Assembly: GCF_020880995.1 (NCBI RefSeq)
Contig: NZ_JAJISD010000012.1
Span: forward strand, 144,782 to 208,781
Length of the DNA stretch: 64,000 bases
Reading direction: 5' to 3'
From: Reyranella aquatilis
GTDB taxonomy: Bacteria; Pseudomonadota; Alphaproteobacteria; Reyranellales; Reyranellaceae
Below the pieces are notes generated by a model that was given only the letters and a program-made list of their open reading frames with translations, was not told the origin of the DNA and did not search any database. Below are positions 43,888-53,019 of the stretch, in pieces (the stretch's first letter is position 1; every line of letters begins with the position of its first letter). Position numbers and translations under genes: made by a program.

Positions 43888-45075
43888 AATGAACTGCCTG
43901 ATCGTCGCGATTACCACCAGCGCGCCGATCGCCATGACGGCGCTGCCCAGCGAGATCACGTAGAGCGCGCGGCCGGGCGACAGGCGGCCCATGTGGGCGG
44001 CGATCCAGAAAAAGGGGTCGTTGACGTGGCAGATCGCCATCGAGCCCGCGCCGACGGCGGCGGCGGCGATGGCCCGGCCCGAGGCGCTGTCGAGGCCGAG
44101 CGCCGGCAGCAGGGGCTCGACCATGCCCGAGGCGGTGAGCACGGCGGTGAGCGAGTTGCCCTGCATCGTCTTCACGATGGCGGCCGCCAGGAACGGCGTC
44201 AGCACGCCGTAGCGCGGGTGCAGCGCATATTCGGCCAGCAGTTCCGACATGCCGGTCTCGTCGAAGACGCGGGCGAGGCCGCCCGACGCGCCGACGGCCA
44301 GCAGCAGCGGCGCCCAGGAGCGGCCGGCCAGCGCCGAAGGCTCCCAGCGGCGGGCGAAGACGACGGCCAGCGTGAGGGCGATGGCCGTCAGCATCAGCGG
44401 CTTGGAGATGCCGACATAGAATTCGCGGGCGCCGCCCTTGCCCAGCGGCTCGGTCGGCATCTGCGCGACCGACTGCAGCACCAGCAGCACCAGCGGAATG
44501 CCGACGCAGAGCCAGGCCCAGGAGAGCTGCCCTTCGACCGGTGCCGAGGGGACCTGGCGGGCCACGTGCCACCAGCCCAGCGCCACGGCCGCCGCCGCCA
44601 CGGGAAGGGCGATCACGAATTCGGTGCGGATGTTGGCCTTCATCACCGAGGCCGCCGCGACCGCGAGCGGCGAAGGGGCGAGCAGGGCGGCCACTGCCAA
44701 GAGCGTCAATGCGAGGCCCAGTGCGCGGCGCGGCGCGTCCTGCCCGGCCGGCTGCAGCAGCGCCAGCCCGCCGGACGCGGAGGCGCCGAGGCCCGCGACC
44801 AGGCCGGCGGCCGCCGACGTGCCCGTGCCGAGCGGCGTGCGCAACAGCAGGGCACTCACGAGGGCACCCGCGACGACCAGCAGTCCCGTCTGCTCCAACG
44901 CCGTCGTGAAGCCCAGCCCGAACGCCTTGCCGACCGACTGGAAGGTCATGTCGGCGGCAATGCCGTAGACGACGACCGTGGCCATGATCGCGAGGAAGGC
45001 CGGCAGGCGGACGCGCTGGACCAGGAAGACGATGGCGGCGACGGCGATCGGGAGCAGGAGAGACGCGAGAATCAT
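43885..45075 (-). CDS. GntP family permease (gluconate/organic acid:H+ symporter type)
   Basis: A 396-residue membrane protein with about 11-12 helices and the family motif HVNDPFFW near the C-terminus, plus SGGLARVFDETGM and IVKTMQGNSLTAVLTA. GntP permeases take up gluconate, fructuronate or similar acids. It is slightly shorter than typical (about 440). Only 37 bases separate its start from the divergent GH5 gene, so both promoters must overlap. Confidence 0.85.
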   Translation of the reverse strand: MILASLLLPIAVAAIVFLVQRVRLPAFLAIMATVVVYGIAADMTFQSVGKAFGLGFTTALEQTGLLVVAGALVSALLLRTPLGTGTSAAAGLVAGLGASASGGLALLQPAGQDAPRRALGLALTLLAVAALLAPSPLAVAAASVMKANIRTEFVIALPVAAAAVALGWWHVARQVPSAPVEGQLSWAWLCVGIPLVLLVLQSVAQMPTEPLGKGGAREFYVGISKPLMLTAIALTLAVVFARRWEPSALAGRSWAPLLLAVGASGGLARVFDETGMSELLAEYALHPRYGVLTPFLAAAIVKTMQGNSLTAVLTASGMVEPLLPALGLDSASGRAIAAAAVGAGSMAICHVNDPFFWIAAHMGRLSPGRALYVISLGSAVMAIGALVVIATIRQFI

Positions 45076-45112
45076 GACGGGACGAACCTTAATGGCCTGC
45101 TACAGTCCCGTC

Positions 45113-46303
45113 ATGCGCCTCCTCGTCGCCCTTCTGCTCATGATGGGTCTCGCCGCTCCCGTCGCCCATGCGGAAGCGCTGGTGCGCATCGAAGGCAAGA
45201 ACTTCGTCGAGCCCGATGGCCGCATCCTGCGCCTCAAGGGCATCAGCCTCGGCAACTGGCTGATGCCGGAAGGCTACATGTTCAAGTTCGAGGTCGCGAA
45301 GTCGCCGCGCCAGATCTACGGCGCGTTCGATCGGCTGCTGGGACCCGAGCGCGCCGCCGATTTCTGGCGCGAGTATCGCGACAGCTACATCACCGAGGAC
45401 GATATCCGCTTCATCAAGTCGGTCGGTTTCAACATGGTGCGCGTGCCGTTGCACTGGCGGCTGTTCATGGGGGTGGATGGGGAGATCGAGGGCGAAGGCT
45501 GGGCGCTGCTAGACCGGGTCGTCGGCTGGGCCGCCGCCGCCGGCCTCTACGTCATTCCCGACCTGCATGCGGCGCCCGGCGGCCAGACCGGCATCAATCA
45601 CGACGACGGCCCGGGCTATCCGCTGATGTTCTACGTCCGACGCGACCGCGACCTCACCATCAAGCTGTGGCGGGCCGTGGCACAGCGCTATCGCGGCAAC
45701 CCGGCGATCCTGGGCTACGACATCCTGAACGAGCCGATCGCGCCCTATCACGACGTGGCGACGCTCAACGCGCGGCTCGAGCCCTTCTACAAGCGCGCGA
45801 CGGCGGCGATCCGCGACGTCGATCCCGAGCGCATCGTCATTCTGGCCGGCGGCCAGTGGAGCTCGAGCTTCGCGATGTTCGGGCCGCCCTTCGCGAGGAA
45901 CCTCGCCTACACCTATCACTCGTTCTGGGCGTCGACGAAGCGCGACTCGATCCAGCGCCACCTGAACTTCGCCAACCTGTACGACGTGCCGCTGTTCCTC
46001 GGCGAGACCGGCGAACTCACCGACGAATGGAACGAGGAATTCCGCCGCCTGCACGAGCGGCATGGCATCGGCTGGTCGTTCTGGACCTACAAGAACCTCG
46101 ACACGCCATCGACGATCGTCTCGATCCCGCGGCCCGAGGGCTGGAAGGAGATCGTGGCCTTTGCCGACGGCACCACGAAGGAGAGGCCGTCGCCGGCGCT
46201 GATCGATCGCGCCGTGGCGCAGTATCTCGACGGGATACGGTTCAGGAACGGCACGGTGCGCTGGAGTTATCTGGCCTCGCTCGGCCTGAAGGGCGCTCCC
46301 TAG
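45113..46303 (+). CDS. Secreted glycoside hydrolase family 5 (endoglucanase/exo-glucanase type)
   Basis: A 396-residue protein with a Sec signal peptide (MRLLVALLLMMGLAAPVAHA). The TIM-barrel GH5 core has the GISLGNWLMPEGYM segment, GFNMVRVPLHW, the acid/base E207 in ILNEP and nucleophile E298 in LGETGE. The GNWL...EGY start resembles fungal-type exo-1,3-glucanase-like GH5 (subfamily 9-like), so beta-1,3 or beta-1,4 glucan is possible. It is unrelated in architecture to the large cellulase at 22751. Confidence 0.88.
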   Translation: MRLLVALLLMMGLAAPVAHAEALVRIEGKNFVEPDGRILRLKGISLGNWLMPEGYMFKFEVAKSPRQIYGAFDRLLGPERAADFWREYRDSYITEDDIRFIKSVGFNMVRVPLHWRLFMGVDGEIEGEGWALLDRVVGWAAAAGLYVIPDLHAAPGGQTGINHDDGPGYPLMFYVRRDRDLTIKLWRAVAQRYRGNPAILGYDILNEPIAPYHDVATLNARLEPFYKRATAAIRDVDPERIVILAGGQWSSSFAMFGPPFARNLAYTYHSFWASTKRDSIQRHLNFANLYDVPLFLGETGELTDEWNEEFRRLHERHGIGWSFWTYKNLDTPSTIVSIPRPEGWKEIVAFADGTTKERPSPALIDRAVAQYLDGIRFRNGTVRWSYLASLGLKGAP

Positions 46304-46321
46304 CGGAGGGCCGCTCCGCCC

Positions 46322-47371
46322 TCAGTGTCCGCGGCGCCACTGCCGCCCGGACGAGCCCGGCTTCCCCGCTCCCAGGAGCGGTGCCAGGCGCGCTTCCATC
46401 GAATCGAGGAAGCGGATCCAGGCGCCCTTGCTGCCGGGCGATTCGGCGTCGAGCGCGCGGCGGACGAGCGCCTTCGAGTTCGCGTGGCGCCACTCGCCGA
46501 ACGCGGCGCGGATGGAGGTCGCTTCCTCGTCGAGGATTCGCTCGACCAGGCGAAGGATGTGGTCGCGGATCGGACCCCAGTCCTTGGTCGATGAATTGTA
46601 GGTGCCGCCCATGACGGAGGCGTTCGAATGCTTGTTCGAGCCGTGCATCCGATAGGCATAGAGCGCATCGTGGATGGCGACGGATCCCGTCAGCAGGCCG
46701 GCGAAGGTCGACAGGTAGTAGTCGAGATAGAGCTTGAGGTCGCTATCGGGCACGACCAGCACGAGGTCCACGAAGCTGCGCCGGAACATCATGCTCGCCA
46801 TGCTGTTGGTCGCGCTGAGCGCCGTCCATTGCGGATGGAACGTCACCCGTCCGTTGGTCGGGAACGTGAAATCGCCGGTCGCCGGATCGATGCGCGGCAC
46901 GACGTTGGCGTCGAAGGTCCCGCCCGTCGTCTTGCCCTTCTCGAACCACCAGGCGGTGCCGGCCAGCAGCCGGTCGTCGGCATCAATGATGTGCGAATCG
47001 CAATAGGTGAGGGACACGGGGAACGCGGCGTTCATGTGCACGCACAGATGCCGCTCGATGAAGTTCTCGTACCACCTGTCGTCGGAATCGAGGAAGCCGA
47101 CGAAGGGCGTGTCGAGCTGGGCGAGGCCGCGCTTGATGGCGCCGGTCTGTCCCACGTTGGTGTCGAGACGGATGTAGTCGAAGCGGGAATCGTTCAGGCG
47201 TGCGAGGCAGCTACGGATCTCCTCGTCCGACCGGTCGGTCGAGGCGTCGTCGATCACGATCGTGCGCAGGTCGCGGCAGGACTGGCGCGCAACGGATTCG
47301 ATCGCCCGTCCCACGAAGGCGCCGTTGTTGTAATTGGCGATCACCACTCCGACCGGAGGCGTTGAAGGCAT
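46322..47371 (-). CDS. Glycosyltransferase family 2 protein
   Basis: A 349-residue GT-A glycosyltransferase: N-terminal VGVVIANYNNGAFVGRAIESV, the nucleotide-binding IDDASTDRSDEEI, and the metal-binding DSDDRWYENF (DxD region). It transfers a sugar from a nucleotide-sugar to an unknown acceptor, perhaps in surface polysaccharide. It is divergent from the type I secretion genes, with a 278-base intergenic region. Confidence 0.9.
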   Translation of the reverse strand: MPSTPPVGVVIANYNNGAFVGRAIESVARQSCRDLRTIVIDDASTDRSDEEIRSCLARLNDSRFDYIRLDTNVGQTGAIKRGLAQLDTPFVGFLDSDDRWYENFIERHLCVHMNAAFPVSLTYCDSHIIDADDRLLAGTAWWFEKGKTTGGTFDANVVPRIDPATGDFTFPTNGRVTFHPQWTALSATNSMASMMFRRSFVDLVLVVPDSDLKLYLDYYLSTFAGLLTGSVAIHDALYAYRMHGSNKHSNASVMGGTYNSSTKDWGPIRDHILRLVERILDEEATSIRAAFGEWRHANSKALVRRALDAESPGSKGAWIRFLDSMEARLAPLLGAGKPGSSGRQWRRGH

Positions 47372-47528
47372 ACTGACTGGTTCCGTGTGACTTTATCGAA
47401 CTCTGGGCGGGGCGATCGCACCGATCCTGCGGCTGCAGACTGAAGATGGGCGACGAAGGCGGCCACTGCAACCTCGAGAGAGGGTCCAGCCGTGGCCTGC
47501 CATGGCCCCTACGTAAAGACTCTCAATC

Positions 47529-47559
47529 GCAGTCAAAAGCGGTTTTTTGCAGTCGAAAG
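47529..47559. promoter_or_regulatory. Direct repeat GCAGTC(A/G)AAAG, 20-bp period, upstream of the secretion operon
   Basis: GCAGTCAAAAG at 47529 and GCAGTCGAAAG at 47549 are spaced 20 bp apart, about two helical turns, in the 278-base region between the GT2 and secretion genes. This is the layout of a tandem operator or activator site; the region also holds T-rich stretches suitable for a promoter. No regulator is adjacent. Confidence 0.35.
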
Positions 47560-47649
47560 GGAGAGACAGCCGCAGTTTGTCGATGGTAGTGGGTCTGGTC
47601 GGCTCGCCGTCCGGGGACGGCCGGGCTGCCGACAAAGGATCAGACGAGT

Positions 47650-49476
47650 ATGGCGCAGGCCCCATCTCCTGCCGGATCGCCACGCACCGAGCTGGCGGAA
47701 ACCCTCAGGTCTTGCCGCTCTTCCTACCTGGGCGTGGCGGTTTTTACAGCCGTCCTGAACGTCCTGTATCTCACCGGCTCCTTCTTCATGCTGCAGGTCT
47801 ACGACCGGGTGCTGCCCAGCCGCAGCGTGCCCACCCTGGTCGCGCTGTGCGTGCTGGCGCTCGGCCTCTACGGCTTCCAGGCGGTGCTGGACATCGTGCG
47901 CAACCGGGTCCTGATCCGGATCGCCGGCGGGTTCAGCGAGGCGCTGGACCGGCGAATCTACCATCTGCTGGTCAAGCTGCCGCTGCGGGCGCCGCAGATG
48001 AACGGTTTTGAGCCGGTCCGCGACCTCGACGCGATCCGCACCTTCATGTCCGGCGGCGGTCCGCCGGCCCTGTTCGACCTGCCCTGGATGCCGCTCTACC
48101 TCGGCATCTGCTACCTGTTCCATCCGCTAATCGGCCTGACGGCGACGGTCGGCGCCCTGATCCTGGTCGCCATCACCTTCATGACCGAGGTGAAGGTTCG
48201 CCAGCCCTCGATCGAGGTTTCCTCGCTCTCCGCCCGGCGCAACGGTCTGGCCGAGGCCAGCCGGCGCAATTCAGAGGTGCTGCACGCCATGGGCATGGTC
48301 GGCCGGTTCGCGCACCAGTGGGCGGACTACGGCCGCCGCTACGTGAGCGCCCATCAGCGGGCTGGCGACATCACCGGCGGCATGGGCAGCTTTTCGCGGG
48401 CGCTCCGCATGGCGCTGCAGTCGGCGGTGCTGGCGGTCGGCGCCTATCTGGTGATCAAGGGGCAGGCGACGGCCGGCATCATCATCGCCGGCTCCATTCT
48501 GTCGGCCCGGGCACTCGCGCCGGTGGAGCAGGTGATCGCCCAGTGGCGCGTCTTCGTGGCGGCCCGCCAGAGCTGGCACCGGCTGAACAACCTTCTGGCC
48601 CGTATCCCCGACGACCGCGAGATGATGGCGCTGCCCAAGCCCAAGGCGACCCTGACCGTCGAGGCCGTCAGCGTGGCGCCGCCGGGCGTCAACACGCTGG
48701 TCGCACGCGACATTGCCTTCTCCCTGAAGGCCGGACAGGGGCTGGGCATCATCGGCCCCAGCGCCTCGGGCAAGTCCTCGCTCGCCCGCACCCTGGTGGG
48801 CGTGTGGCGGCCGGTGACGGGCAAGGTCCGGATCGACGGCGCCACGCTCGACCAGTGGTCGTCGGAGGCTCTGGGCGAGCATATCGGTTATCTGCCGCAG
48901 GACATGGAACTGTTCGCCGGCACGGTCGCACAGAACATCGCGCGTCTCGAGCCCGAGCCGGATGCCAAGAAGGTGATCGCGGCGGCCCAGGCGGCGGGCG
49001 TGCACGAGATGATCCTCGCCTTGCCCAACGGCTACGAGACTGAGATGGGCGAGAGCGGTACCGCCCTGTCGACCGGACAGCGCCAGCGTGTCGGCCTGGC
49101 GCGCGCCCTTTATGGCGATCCGTTCCTCGTCGTGCTCGACGAGCCCAACTCGAGCCTCGACCATGACGGCGAGGAGGCGCTGACCAAGGCCATCATGTCG
49201 GTGCGGGCGCGCGGCGGCATCGCCATCGTGATCGCCCACCGTCCCAGCGCGCTCGCCGCCGTCGACCAGCTGCTGGTCATGCGCGGGGGCCGCCAGCAGG
49301 CCTTCGGGCCGAAGGACGCCGTGCTGCGCGAGACGTTGAAGGCGGCGGCGCCGCAGCCGGGGGCGCCGGGCGTTCCGGGGGCTCCGGGTGGCCCGGCCGG
49401 GGCAACGCCGCCGGTGCCGCTGCGGGCCACGCTCGGCTCCGTCGCTCCCGTCGCGCGCGCGAAAGAGCCGTCATGA
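47650..49476 (+). CDS. Type I secretion system permease/ATPase (PrtD family)
   Basis: A 608-residue ABC exporter: about six membrane helices (1-310), then an ATPase domain with Walker A GPSASGKSS (about 366-374), signature STGQRQRVGLARAL (about 474-487) and Walker B LVVLDEPNSSLD. It lacks an N-terminal peptidase, as in PrtD/RsaD exporters. The tail is Pro/Gly/Ala rich. It overlaps the adaptor gene by four bases (ATGA). A cargo gene with RTX repeats was not seen. Confidence 0.93.
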   Translation: MAQAPSPAGSPRTELAETLRSCRSSYLGVAVFTAVLNVLYLTGSFFMLQVYDRVLPSRSVPTLVALCVLALGLYGFQAVLDIVRNRVLIRIAGGFSEALDRRIYHLLVKLPLRAPQMNGFEPVRDLDAIRTFMSGGGPPALFDLPWMPLYLGICYLFHPLIGLTATVGALILVAITFMTEVKVRQPSIEVSSLSARRNGLAEASRRNSEVLHAMGMVGRFAHQWADYGRRYVSAHQRAGDITGGMGSFSRALRMALQSAVLAVGAYLVIKGQATAGIIIAGSILSARALAPVEQVIAQWRVFVAARQSWHRLNNLLARIPDDREMMALPKPKATLTVEAVSVAPPGVNTLVARDIAFSLKAGQGLGIIGPSASGKSSLARTLVGVWRPVTGKVRIDGATLDQWSSEALGEHIGYLPQDMELFAGTVAQNIARLEPEPDAKKVIAAAQAAGVHEMILALPNGYETEMGESGTALSTGQRQRVGLARALYGDPFLVVLDEPNSSLDHDGEEALTKAIMSVRARGGIAIVIAHRPSALAAVDQLLVMRGGRQQAFGPKDAVLRETLKAAAPQPGAPGVPGAPGGPAGATPPVPLRATLGSVAPVARAKEPS

Positions 49477-50777
49477 AGCCCGCCGTTTCGATCCCGGCGC
49501 TGACGCGGCGCCCGCTGCTGATCGGCATGGTCGCCTGCTTCGTCCTCGTGTTCGGGATCGGGGGATGGGCGGCCACGACCCAGCTTTCCGGCGCGGTGAT
49601 CGCGCCCGGCAAGCTCGTCGTCGACACCAACGTGAAGAAGATCCAGCACCCGACCGGCGGCGTGGTCGGCGAGCTGCTCGTCAAGGAAGGCGACAAGGTC
49701 AAGCAGGGCGACGTGGTCGTCCGGCTCGACGGCACGCAGGCCCGGTCCAACCTCGGCATCGTGACCAAGGCGCTGGAGGAACTGGCCGCCCGCCAGGCGC
49801 GCTTCGAGGCCGAGCGCGACAACGACAAGACCGTCGACTTCCCGCCCGAGCTGACCTCGCGTGCGAAAGATCCGGAGGTCGCGCGCCTGATGAGCGGCGA
49901 GCAGAAGCTGTTCGAGATGCGCCGCACCGCCCGCGACGGCCAGAAGGCCCAGCTGCGCGAACAGATCCAGCAGCTCAACCTGCAGATCGAAGGCATCCAG
50001 GCGCAGGAAGTCGCCAAGGGCAAGGAACTGAAGCTGCTGGCTCAGGAACTGGACGGCGTGCGGACGCTCTGGAAGCAGAACCTCGTGCCGATCAGCCGCG
50101 TCACGCAGCTGGAGCGCGATTCGGCCCGCATGGAAGGCGAGCGTTCGGCGCTCGTGGCGTCGCTGGCGCAGAATCGCGGCCGCATTGCCGAACTGGAACT
50201 GAAGATCCACCAGATCGACCAGGACCTCAGCACCGAGGTCGGCAAGGAACTGGCCGAGATTCGCGCCAAGAAATCCGAGATGACCGAGCGCCGCATCGCG
50301 GCCGACGATCAGCTGAAGCGCATCGATCTCGTGGCACCCCAGGACGGCAGGGTGTTCCAGCGCAACGTCCACACGGTGGGCGGCGTCGTCCAGGCGGGCG
50401 AGCCGCTGATGCTGATCGTGCCGGACTCCGAGTCCCTGATCGTCGATGCCAAGGTGGCGCCGCAGGACATCGACCAGATCCATGTCGGCCAGCACGCCGT
50501 GCTGCGCTTCGCCGCCTTCAACCAGCGCACGACGCCGGAAGTCGACGGCGAGGTGATCCATATCGGCGCCGACGTCACGCAGGACGACAAGACGACCGAG
50601 CCCTACTACTCGGTGCGCATCCGCGTCGCCGAAAGCGGGATGGCGAGCCTCCAGGGTCTGCAGCTTCTCGCCGGCATGCCGGTCGAGGCCTTCATCCAGA
50701 CCACGCCGCGCACGGTGGCCTCGTTCCTGGTGAAGCCCCTCAGCGACCAGCTCGCGCGAGCGTTCCGCGGGCGTTAA
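49473..50777 (+). CDS. Type I secretion periplasmic adaptor (HlyD family)
   Basis: A 434-residue membrane-fusion protein: one N-terminal helix (GMVACFVLVFGIGGWAA), a lipoyl half-motif GVVGELLVKEGDKVKQGDVVVRLD, long coiled-coil hairpins (about 90-270) and a C-terminal beta domain (VAPQDGRVFQRNVHTVGGVVQAGEPLM). It joins the exporter to an outer-membrane TolC-type channel, whose gene is not in this window. Confidence 0.93.
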   Translation: MKPAVSIPALTRRPLLIGMVACFVLVFGIGGWAATTQLSGAVIAPGKLVVDTNVKKIQHPTGGVVGELLVKEGDKVKQGDVVVRLDGTQARSNLGIVTKALEELAARQARFEAERDNDKTVDFPPELTSRAKDPEVARLMSGEQKLFEMRRTARDGQKAQLREQIQQLNLQIEGIQAQEVAKGKELKLLAQELDGVRTLWKQNLVPISRVTQLERDSARMEGERSALVASLAQNRGRIAELELKIHQIDQDLSTEVGKELAEIRAKKSEMTERRIAADDQLKRIDLVAPQDGRVFQRNVHTVGGVVQAGEPLMLIVPDSESLIVDAKVAPQDIDQIHVGQHAVLRFAAFNQRTTPEVDGEVIHIGADVTQDDKTTEPYYSVRIRVAESGMASLQGLQLLAGMPVEAFIQTTPRTVASFLVKPLSDQLARAFRGR

Positions 50778-50810
50778 CTCGTGAGTGGTCGTTCTTTCTT
50801 CGGCGCTCCC

Positions 50811-50831
50811 GGACATCGCAAGGCGATGTCC
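50811..50831. terminator. 9-bp stem hairpin between convergent genes
   Basis: A perfect GGACATCGC/GCGATGTCC stem with a 3-base loop lies between the HlyD stop and the GMC oxidoreductase stop. There is no T-run, but its position is that of a bidirectional terminator. Confidence 0.5.
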
Positions 50832-50850
50832 TGACGCTCGCAGGGCCGAG

Positions 50851-52446
50851 CTATGCTCGGCCCTCCAACACCATGTCCGCCGCCTTCTCGCCGATCATGA
50901 TCGAGGGCGCGTTGGTGTTGCCGGAGGTGAGCGTCGGCATGATCGAGGCGTCGGCGATGCGCAGGCCCTCGATGCCGTGGACGCGCAGCCGTGAATCGAC
51001 CACGGCCATCGCGTCGGAGCCCATCTTGCACGTGCCCACGGGGTGATAGGTCGTCTCGGCGGCGCGCTTCACCCAGTCGAGGATCTCGTCGTCGCTGTTG
51101 CCGCCCGGTCCCGGGGCGATCTCCGTCACCTGAAGCGGTGCCATCGCCGGCGCGGTCATGACGGCGCGCGCGATGCGGACGGCGCGTACCGTGAGCTCGC
51201 CGTCGACCGGCGCCGACAGGAAGTTGAAGCGGATCTCCGGCGCCTGGCGGGCGTCGGCGGACACGATGTGGATGTGGCCCTTGCTCTCGGGCCGCATCGG
51301 ATGGGCGTAGCAGGAGACGCCGGACTGGCGCGCGATGCGCGGCCCGCGCGGGCCGGCTTCGGTGAACATCGGCACCCAGCCCAGCAGCAGGTCCGGCGCG
51401 GCCAGGCCCTCGCGCGAACGCACGAAGGCGCGCAAGGGGGCGCCGACCATGGACAGGAGACTGTCCTGCCGGAAGGCCCAGCGCAGCGCCTGGTTGACGA
51501 GCCCGAGGCCGCGGCCACGATCGTTGAAGGTCACGCCCTTGCGGCCGATGGTCCAGCGCGTGCGCGGCGCATAATGGTCGCGCAGGTTCTCGCCGACGCC
51601 CGGCAGCGCATGGCGGACCTCGAGGCCGAGTGCGCGCAGCCGGTCCGGCTGGCCGATGCCCGACAGTTCGAGCAGCTGCGGCGAGTTGATCGATCCGCCG
51701 CTCACCACCACCTCGCGCGCAGCGCGGGCCTCGTGCGCGGTCTCGCCGACCCGGTAGCGCACACCGGTGCAGCGTCTGCCGTCGAGGATCAGCGAGGAGG
51801 CGAGGGCGCCCGTCACGATCCGCAGGTTGGGACGGCGACGCGCCGGGTCGAGGTAGCAGCGCGCGGTGCTCATGCGCCAGCCCGAGGCGATCGTGGCCTG
51901 GCTCATGGCGATGCCGTCCTGGCTCGCGCCGTTGTAGTCGGGATTGTGACGGATGCCGACTTCGCCGGCCGCCTTGATCACCGTGGCGTAGAGCGGGTTC
52001 AGCGGCGGGGGATTGGTGACGCGCAACGGGCCGCCGCGGCCGCGAAACGCCTCGTCGCCTTCCTCGTAGCTTTCCATGCGCTTGAAGAAGGGCAGCACGT
52101 CCTCGTAGGCCCAGCCCTGGTTGCCCATCTGCGCCCAGGTGTCGAAGTCCTGCGCCTGGCCGCGCACGAAGGCGAGGCCGTTGATGGCGCTGGAGCCGCC
52201 CAGCAGCTTTCCGCGCGGCACCGGGATGCGGCGGCCGTTGGTGCTGGCCTCGGGCTCGGAACTGTAGAGCCAGTTGACGGCGGGATTGGTAATCAGCCGG
52301 GAATAGCCGACGGGAATGCGGGTCCACGGATGGTCGGCGGGTCCGGCCTCCAGCAGCAGCACCTTGTTCTTCGGATCGGCCGACAGCCGGTTGGCGACGA
52401 CGGCGCCCGCCGAACCGGCGCCGACGACGATGAAGTCGTATTCCAT
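50851..52446 (-). CDS. GMC family oxidoreductase (choline/alcohol dehydrogenase type)
   Basis: A 531-residue FAD enzyme: N-terminal FIVVGAGSAGAVVANRL, the GMC signature 1 region (RGKLLGGSSAINGLAFVRG), signature 2 (SGGSINSPQLLELSGIG), and a C-terminal active-site region with YHPVGTCKMG and SGNTNAPSIMIGEKAAD, the His and Asn being the usual catalytic pair. It oxidises an alcohol, possibly choline or a polyethylene-glycol-like compound. The ATG at 52446 begins at the dinucleotide motif. Confidence 0.92.
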   Translation of the reverse strand: MEYDFIVVGAGSAGAVVANRLSADPKNKVLLLEAGPADHPWTRIPVGYSRLITNPAVNWLYSSEPEASTNGRRIPVPRGKLLGGSSAINGLAFVRGQAQDFDTWAQMGNQGWAYEDVLPFFKRMESYEEGDEAFRGRGGPLRVTNPPPLNPLYATVIKAAGEVGIRHNPDYNGASQDGIAMSQATIASGWRMSTARCYLDPARRRPNLRIVTGALASSLILDGRRCTGVRYRVGETAHEARAAREVVVSGGSINSPQLLELSGIGQPDRLRALGLEVRHALPGVGENLRDHYAPRTRWTIGRKGVTFNDRGRGLGLVNQALRWAFRQDSLLSMVGAPLRAFVRSREGLAAPDLLLGWVPMFTEAGPRGPRIARQSGVSCYAHPMRPESKGHIHIVSADARQAPEIRFNFLSAPVDGELTVRAVRIARAVMTAPAMAPLQVTEIAPGPGGNSDDEILDWVKRAAETTYHPVGTCKMGSDAMAVVDSRLRVHGIEGLRIADASIMPTLTSGNTNAPSIMIGEKAADMVLEGRA

Positions 52447-52562
52447 TGCGCCAAGTATCCCGCGCGGGTTAACGCCTGTCGACTGCCGCGACGATGGCCC
52501 GGCTTTACGCCGGCCGATGTTTGGGCATGATGGCGCCCCCGACAACCCCGAAGGAAAAAACC

Positions 52563-53006
52563 ATGCGCGGTGTCTCCCTCCTGCTTCCCCTCGGCCTCTC
52601 GCTCGCCTGCGCCGCCGGCCTCGCGCACGCGCAGCCGGCCGCCGTCGACATGACGGGCACGTGGACGGGGACGAACAGGAGCATCGTGAGCGGCCTGCCG
52701 GCTCACTTCCCGGTGACGTCGCCCGCGACGATCGTCGACGGCAACCGCCTGGTCGAACTCAAGATCACGGTGAAGATCGACGGCCAGGACGAGGGCCGCT
52801 TCTGGGGCACGCTCTCCTCGGAATCGAAGGCCGAGCCGATCATCGGCGTCATCGGCTCCGACGGAAAGCGCGTGCGCATGATCGGGCAGGGCGGCAGCGC
52901 CATCGAAGGCACGCTTCTCGACGACGGCACGCTCGAACTCTTCTATACCGAGAACCGGGCGGGCGTTTCGGTGGCCGCCACCAACGTGCTGAAGAAGGCC
53001 AAGTAG
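52563..53006 (+). CDS. Secreted hypothetical protein, 147 aa
   Basis: It has a Sec signal peptide (cleavage after AHA, MRGVSLLLPLGLSLACAAGLAHA). The mature part is beta-rich (MTGTWTGTNRSIV, GRFWGTLSSES, LLDDGTLELFYTENR), like a small lipocalin or beta-barrel domain. AAGGAAAA before the ATG supports the start. No family is recognised. A lysozyme-like lipoprotein gene follows after 13 bases, so the two may work together at the cell envelope. Confidence 0.75.
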   Translation: MRGVSLLLPLGLSLACAAGLAHAQPAAVDMTGTWTGTNRSIVSGLPAHFPVTSPATIVDGNRLVELKITVKIDGQDEGRFWGTLSSESKAEPIIGVIGSDGKRVRMIGQGGSAIEGTLLDDGTLELFYTENRAGVSVAATNVLKKAK

Positions 53007-53019
53007 GAACGCTCCCGAG

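Noticed and set aside
43851..43892. 13-residue peptide MSATGVARSIELK as a real gene
   Set aside because: It has an acceptable ribosome-binding site, but the conservation is explained by hairpin covariation, so it is kept only as a finding.
43867..46614. Long plus-strand frame across the GntP gene
   Set aside because: Arg/Ala-rich shadow of the permease; the start of the true GH5 gene lies in another frame.
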